The notes under the pieces are model-generated. The model had not been told where the DNA came from, ran no database searches, and was given only the letters and a program-made list of their open reading frames with translations. From contig JACKPM010000002.1 in assembly GCA_024233495.1 (NCBI GenBank), positions 186,001 to 250,000 on the forward strand: a DNA stretch of 64,000 nt. Direction: 5' to 3'. This document shows positions 62,462 through 64,000 of the stretch, piece after piece. Every line of letters begins with the position of its first letter. Position 1 is the first letter of the stretch. This DNA comes from Chlamydiales bacterium (GTDB lineage Bacteria > Chlamydiota > Chlamydiia > Chlamydiales > JAAKFR01). A program made the position numbers and the translations under genes.

Positions 62462-63754
62462 TTGAAATTTATATATAAACAACTTAAAATTATGGAGATG
62501 AGTTCTCTAGATCTATTAGGTGGCACCTCGTGGAGGTCGCCTTGCAGATCCGTTATGCGCGCCTTGAGCACCCCTTTCCGGGCTATGCACCGCCGCGTCG
62601 CAGCCGCAGCTGTTCCCAATGCCTATGCCCCCTCTACTAGGGAGTTTCTCTTAAGGGCGAAAAGGGGAGACAATCTGACAAGTTCTGAGTGTCAGCAATT
62701 TTTTGAATCGGTCATTTATAATGAGGTCTGTCATGCGAATATGAACTGTGACGAATATTCCAACTGTGAATTTGATTCCGTCGCATATAAAGAGAAAAAA
62801 GGGAAAAAACTTTTTCAAGCGGGACAACAGTCGCTTGAAGATTATGAGGTTGAGCCCCTTGATTTTCGAGTAGCTACGACCACAATGGAGAGCGTTGCTC
62901 TGAAGAAGCCGGAGAGAACAAGATGGGCCGCGATTGCCATGGGGAATGATGCGACGCTTTGGGATGCGCATAAGTGGACACCTCTTCTCGATGCTCTTGG
63001 GGCAAATGCTGTCTTTTTTGGCTATCGTGGATTGAAAGAGCGCTCTTTACTCGTCGAAGGCTATACGCAAATGATCCACTACATCGAACAGCAGTCAGAT
63101 GAGTGTCTCTTCTACGGCTACTCTTTTGGAGGCGCGATAATGCGCGAGGCACTTGTTCACCATGAGCTACATCCTGAGAAAAAATATGGCGTTGTTACGG
63201 AGAGAAGCTTCCGCTTCATGACAGACGTGGCAAAGCTCTCTGTTGCGCAGTCTGGAATGTGCATGGCTCCTGTTGCTGCTGCTATCACTCCTGCCATCAT
63301 CACCGTTTGTGGATGGCGCATTGGCTCAGTTTCCGTTTCAAATAAACTTGCGCGTGAGGGCGTTTTTGAGCACGTTATTTCTGCAACCAAAGACATAATC
63401 ATGACAGAGAAGACACGCCTACCTGCTTCTCGTTTTGCACGCAATCATCATTTAGAGGGGACACATTTATCCCCACTTGAGATGGAGACAGTATATAGCC
63501 AAATTAACTCAGACTTTAAGCAAGAGCGCTACAGAGTCGAGAAGAGTCAAAGAAGTCGCATTGAAATTGCTCTCTTCATTCTCTTAGGGGCTCTTGCTCT
63601 GGAAGAGATGATTGTGGGTGGCTTATCTTTCCGTTTCCACCACATTCCTGGAGGACTTGGGGGAGGCTGGAAAGCGGGTCTACTTCTTGGCTACGGCACT
63701 GCTCTTAGTCTAGGAACAATAGCAGTTTTCCAAAAGTCAAAGATCAAGGTCTAA
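62462..63754 (+). CDS. Alpha/beta-hydrolase-like protein with C-terminal membrane segment (DUF818-type)
   Basis: A 430-aa protein. A basic, serine-rich N-terminus (residues 1-60) precedes a hydrolase-like core with WAAIAMGNDATLWDAHKWTP, VFFGYRGLKERSLLVEGYTQ and the nucleophile elbow FYGYSFGGAIMREAL (Ser near 219). A candidate His is in RNHHLEGTH. Two hydrophobic helices lie at about 365-425. The layout resembles the DUF818 family of chlamydiae and Legionella. Starts at 62462, 62492 or 62498 are all possible. The substrate is unknown. Confidence 0.7.
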   Translation: MKFIYKQLKIMEMSSLDLLGGTSWRSPCRSVMRALSTPFRAMHRRVAAAAVPNAYAPSTREFLLRAKRGDNLTSSECQQFFESVIYNEVCHANMNCDEYSNCEFDSVAYKEKKGKKLFQAGQQSLEDYEVEPLDFRVATTTMESVALKKPERTRWAAIAMGNDATLWDAHKWTPLLDALGANAVFFGYRGLKERSLLVEGYTQMIHYIEQQSDECLFYGYSFGGAIMREALVHHELHPEKKYGVVTERSFRFMTDVAKLSVAQSGMCMAPVAAAITPAIITVCGWRIGSVSVSNKLAREGVFEHVISATKDIIMTEKTRLPASRFARNHHLEGTHLSPLEMETVYSQINSDFKQERYRVEKSQRSRIEIALFILLGALALEEMIVGGLSFRFHHIPGGLGGGWKAGLLLGYGTALSLGTIAVFQKSKIKV

Positions 63755-64000
63755 AAATAGGGTGACCTCTTCCATTTTCAACTCTTTCTCAGGGAATTTT
63801 TCTCCGAAAGCTTGAAGCACAACGGAGAGGGTCTCACTCCCAGCATTATAGTTAGGGAGAATGAGCTCAATGGCAATGTGGTTGTACTCTTTATCCCCTA
63901 TTTTGTAATAGAGAAAGCCAGCGCTTTTTGGTGGTGTTTTCAAGTTAGCGCGTGCACTTTCCCACTTGTTGATAAAGGTCGTGATCGGAATGGTGCCAGT
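63737..64000 (-). CDS. Hypothetical protein, C-terminal part (cut by window edge)
   Basis: The minus strand is open from the edge at 64000 to a TAG/TAA-type stop at 63737, giving 87 residues with no start inside. The reading TFINKWESARANLKTPPKSA and YYKIGDKEYNHIAIELILPN looks like authentic protein. No family was recognised. It overlaps the 3' end of the hydrolase-like gene by 18 bases. Confidence 0.6.
   Translation of the reverse strand, partial: TGTIPITTFINKWESARANLKTPPKSAGFLYYKIGDKEYNHIAIELILPNYNAGSETLSVVLQAFGEKFPEKELKMEEVTLFLDLDL

Overview
The window looks like chromosome from a member of the order Chlamydiales outside the classical genus Chlamydia (an amoeba- or invertebrate-type 'environmental' chlamydia; the family is not resolved here). 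The case rests on gene content and order. From memory, the run mqnC, coiled-coil protein, nadD, rsfS, fabF, Nudix hydrolase, ppa, leucine dehydrogenase, plsC/aas, cysS, lysS, priA, thioredoxin-like genes, rnpA, rpmH, rpmJ, rpsN, uvrC, mutS, dnaG, fused glyQS and pgsA follows the CT767-CT797 block of C. trachomatis. The run from the ABC-F ATPase through xerC, rnz, lon, tsaB, rpsU and dnaJ to the fused 2-oxo-acid dehydrogenase E1 follows CT348-CT340. The fused GlyQS, the fused E1 alpha/beta and tandem MOMP-like porins are further chlamydial marks. The synteny is recalled, not computed.

Layout. 1-340: end of an IS5-type insertion sequence. 413-5321: menaquinone (futalosine) enzyme, NAD synthesis, ribosome silencing and fatty-acid elongation. 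5322-5847: a GC-rich, hairpin-rich stretch ending in a T-run (candidate small RNA) and an inverted-repeat element. 5845-7451: acetyltransferase, coiled-coil protein, Nudix hydrolase. 7401-11096: three tandem outer-membrane porin-like genes behind ppa. 11140-16383: leucine dehydrogenase, an acyltransferase-ACP-acyl-activating fusion, cysS. 16461-22104: lysS, a small membrane ORF and a CDP-glucose-derived deoxysugar and glycosyltransferase cluster. 22279-28255: priA, small conserved genes, a Tsr3/DTW-like protein, two thioredoxin-fold exported proteins, and rnpA-rpmH facing rpmJ-rpsN. 28256-33499: an accessory island with four membrane-anchored or exported sulfotransferase paralogues, a GYF-like protein, an Asp23/AmaP pair and repeats. 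33504-46988: uvrC, mutS, a phytochelatin-synthase remnant, dnaG, a DCC protein, an XRE/DUF2975 pair, glyQS, a glycosyltransferase, pgsA, folE. 46985-50577: ABC-F, xerC, rnz. 50578-52971: low-complexity and decayed DNA dominated by a palindromic 12/13-bp tandem array and two inverted-repeat elements. 52972-61082: rhomboid, hldE-type nucleotidyltransferase, lon, tsaB, rpsU, dnaJ, E1 fusion. 61151-64000: an ATPase with operator-like palindromes, a hydrolase-like membrane protein and a truncated gene.

Many gene pairs overlap by ATGA or a few bases, so most of the window is translationally coupled operons. The distinctive accessory content consists of the sulfotransferase group, the CDP-sugar pathway, several families of short inverted-repeat elements sitting on gene ends, the palindromic repeat array and the coupled small ORF upstream of lysS. 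The sulfotransferases and the sugar cluster together hint at surface or secreted-molecule decoration, which is an inference.
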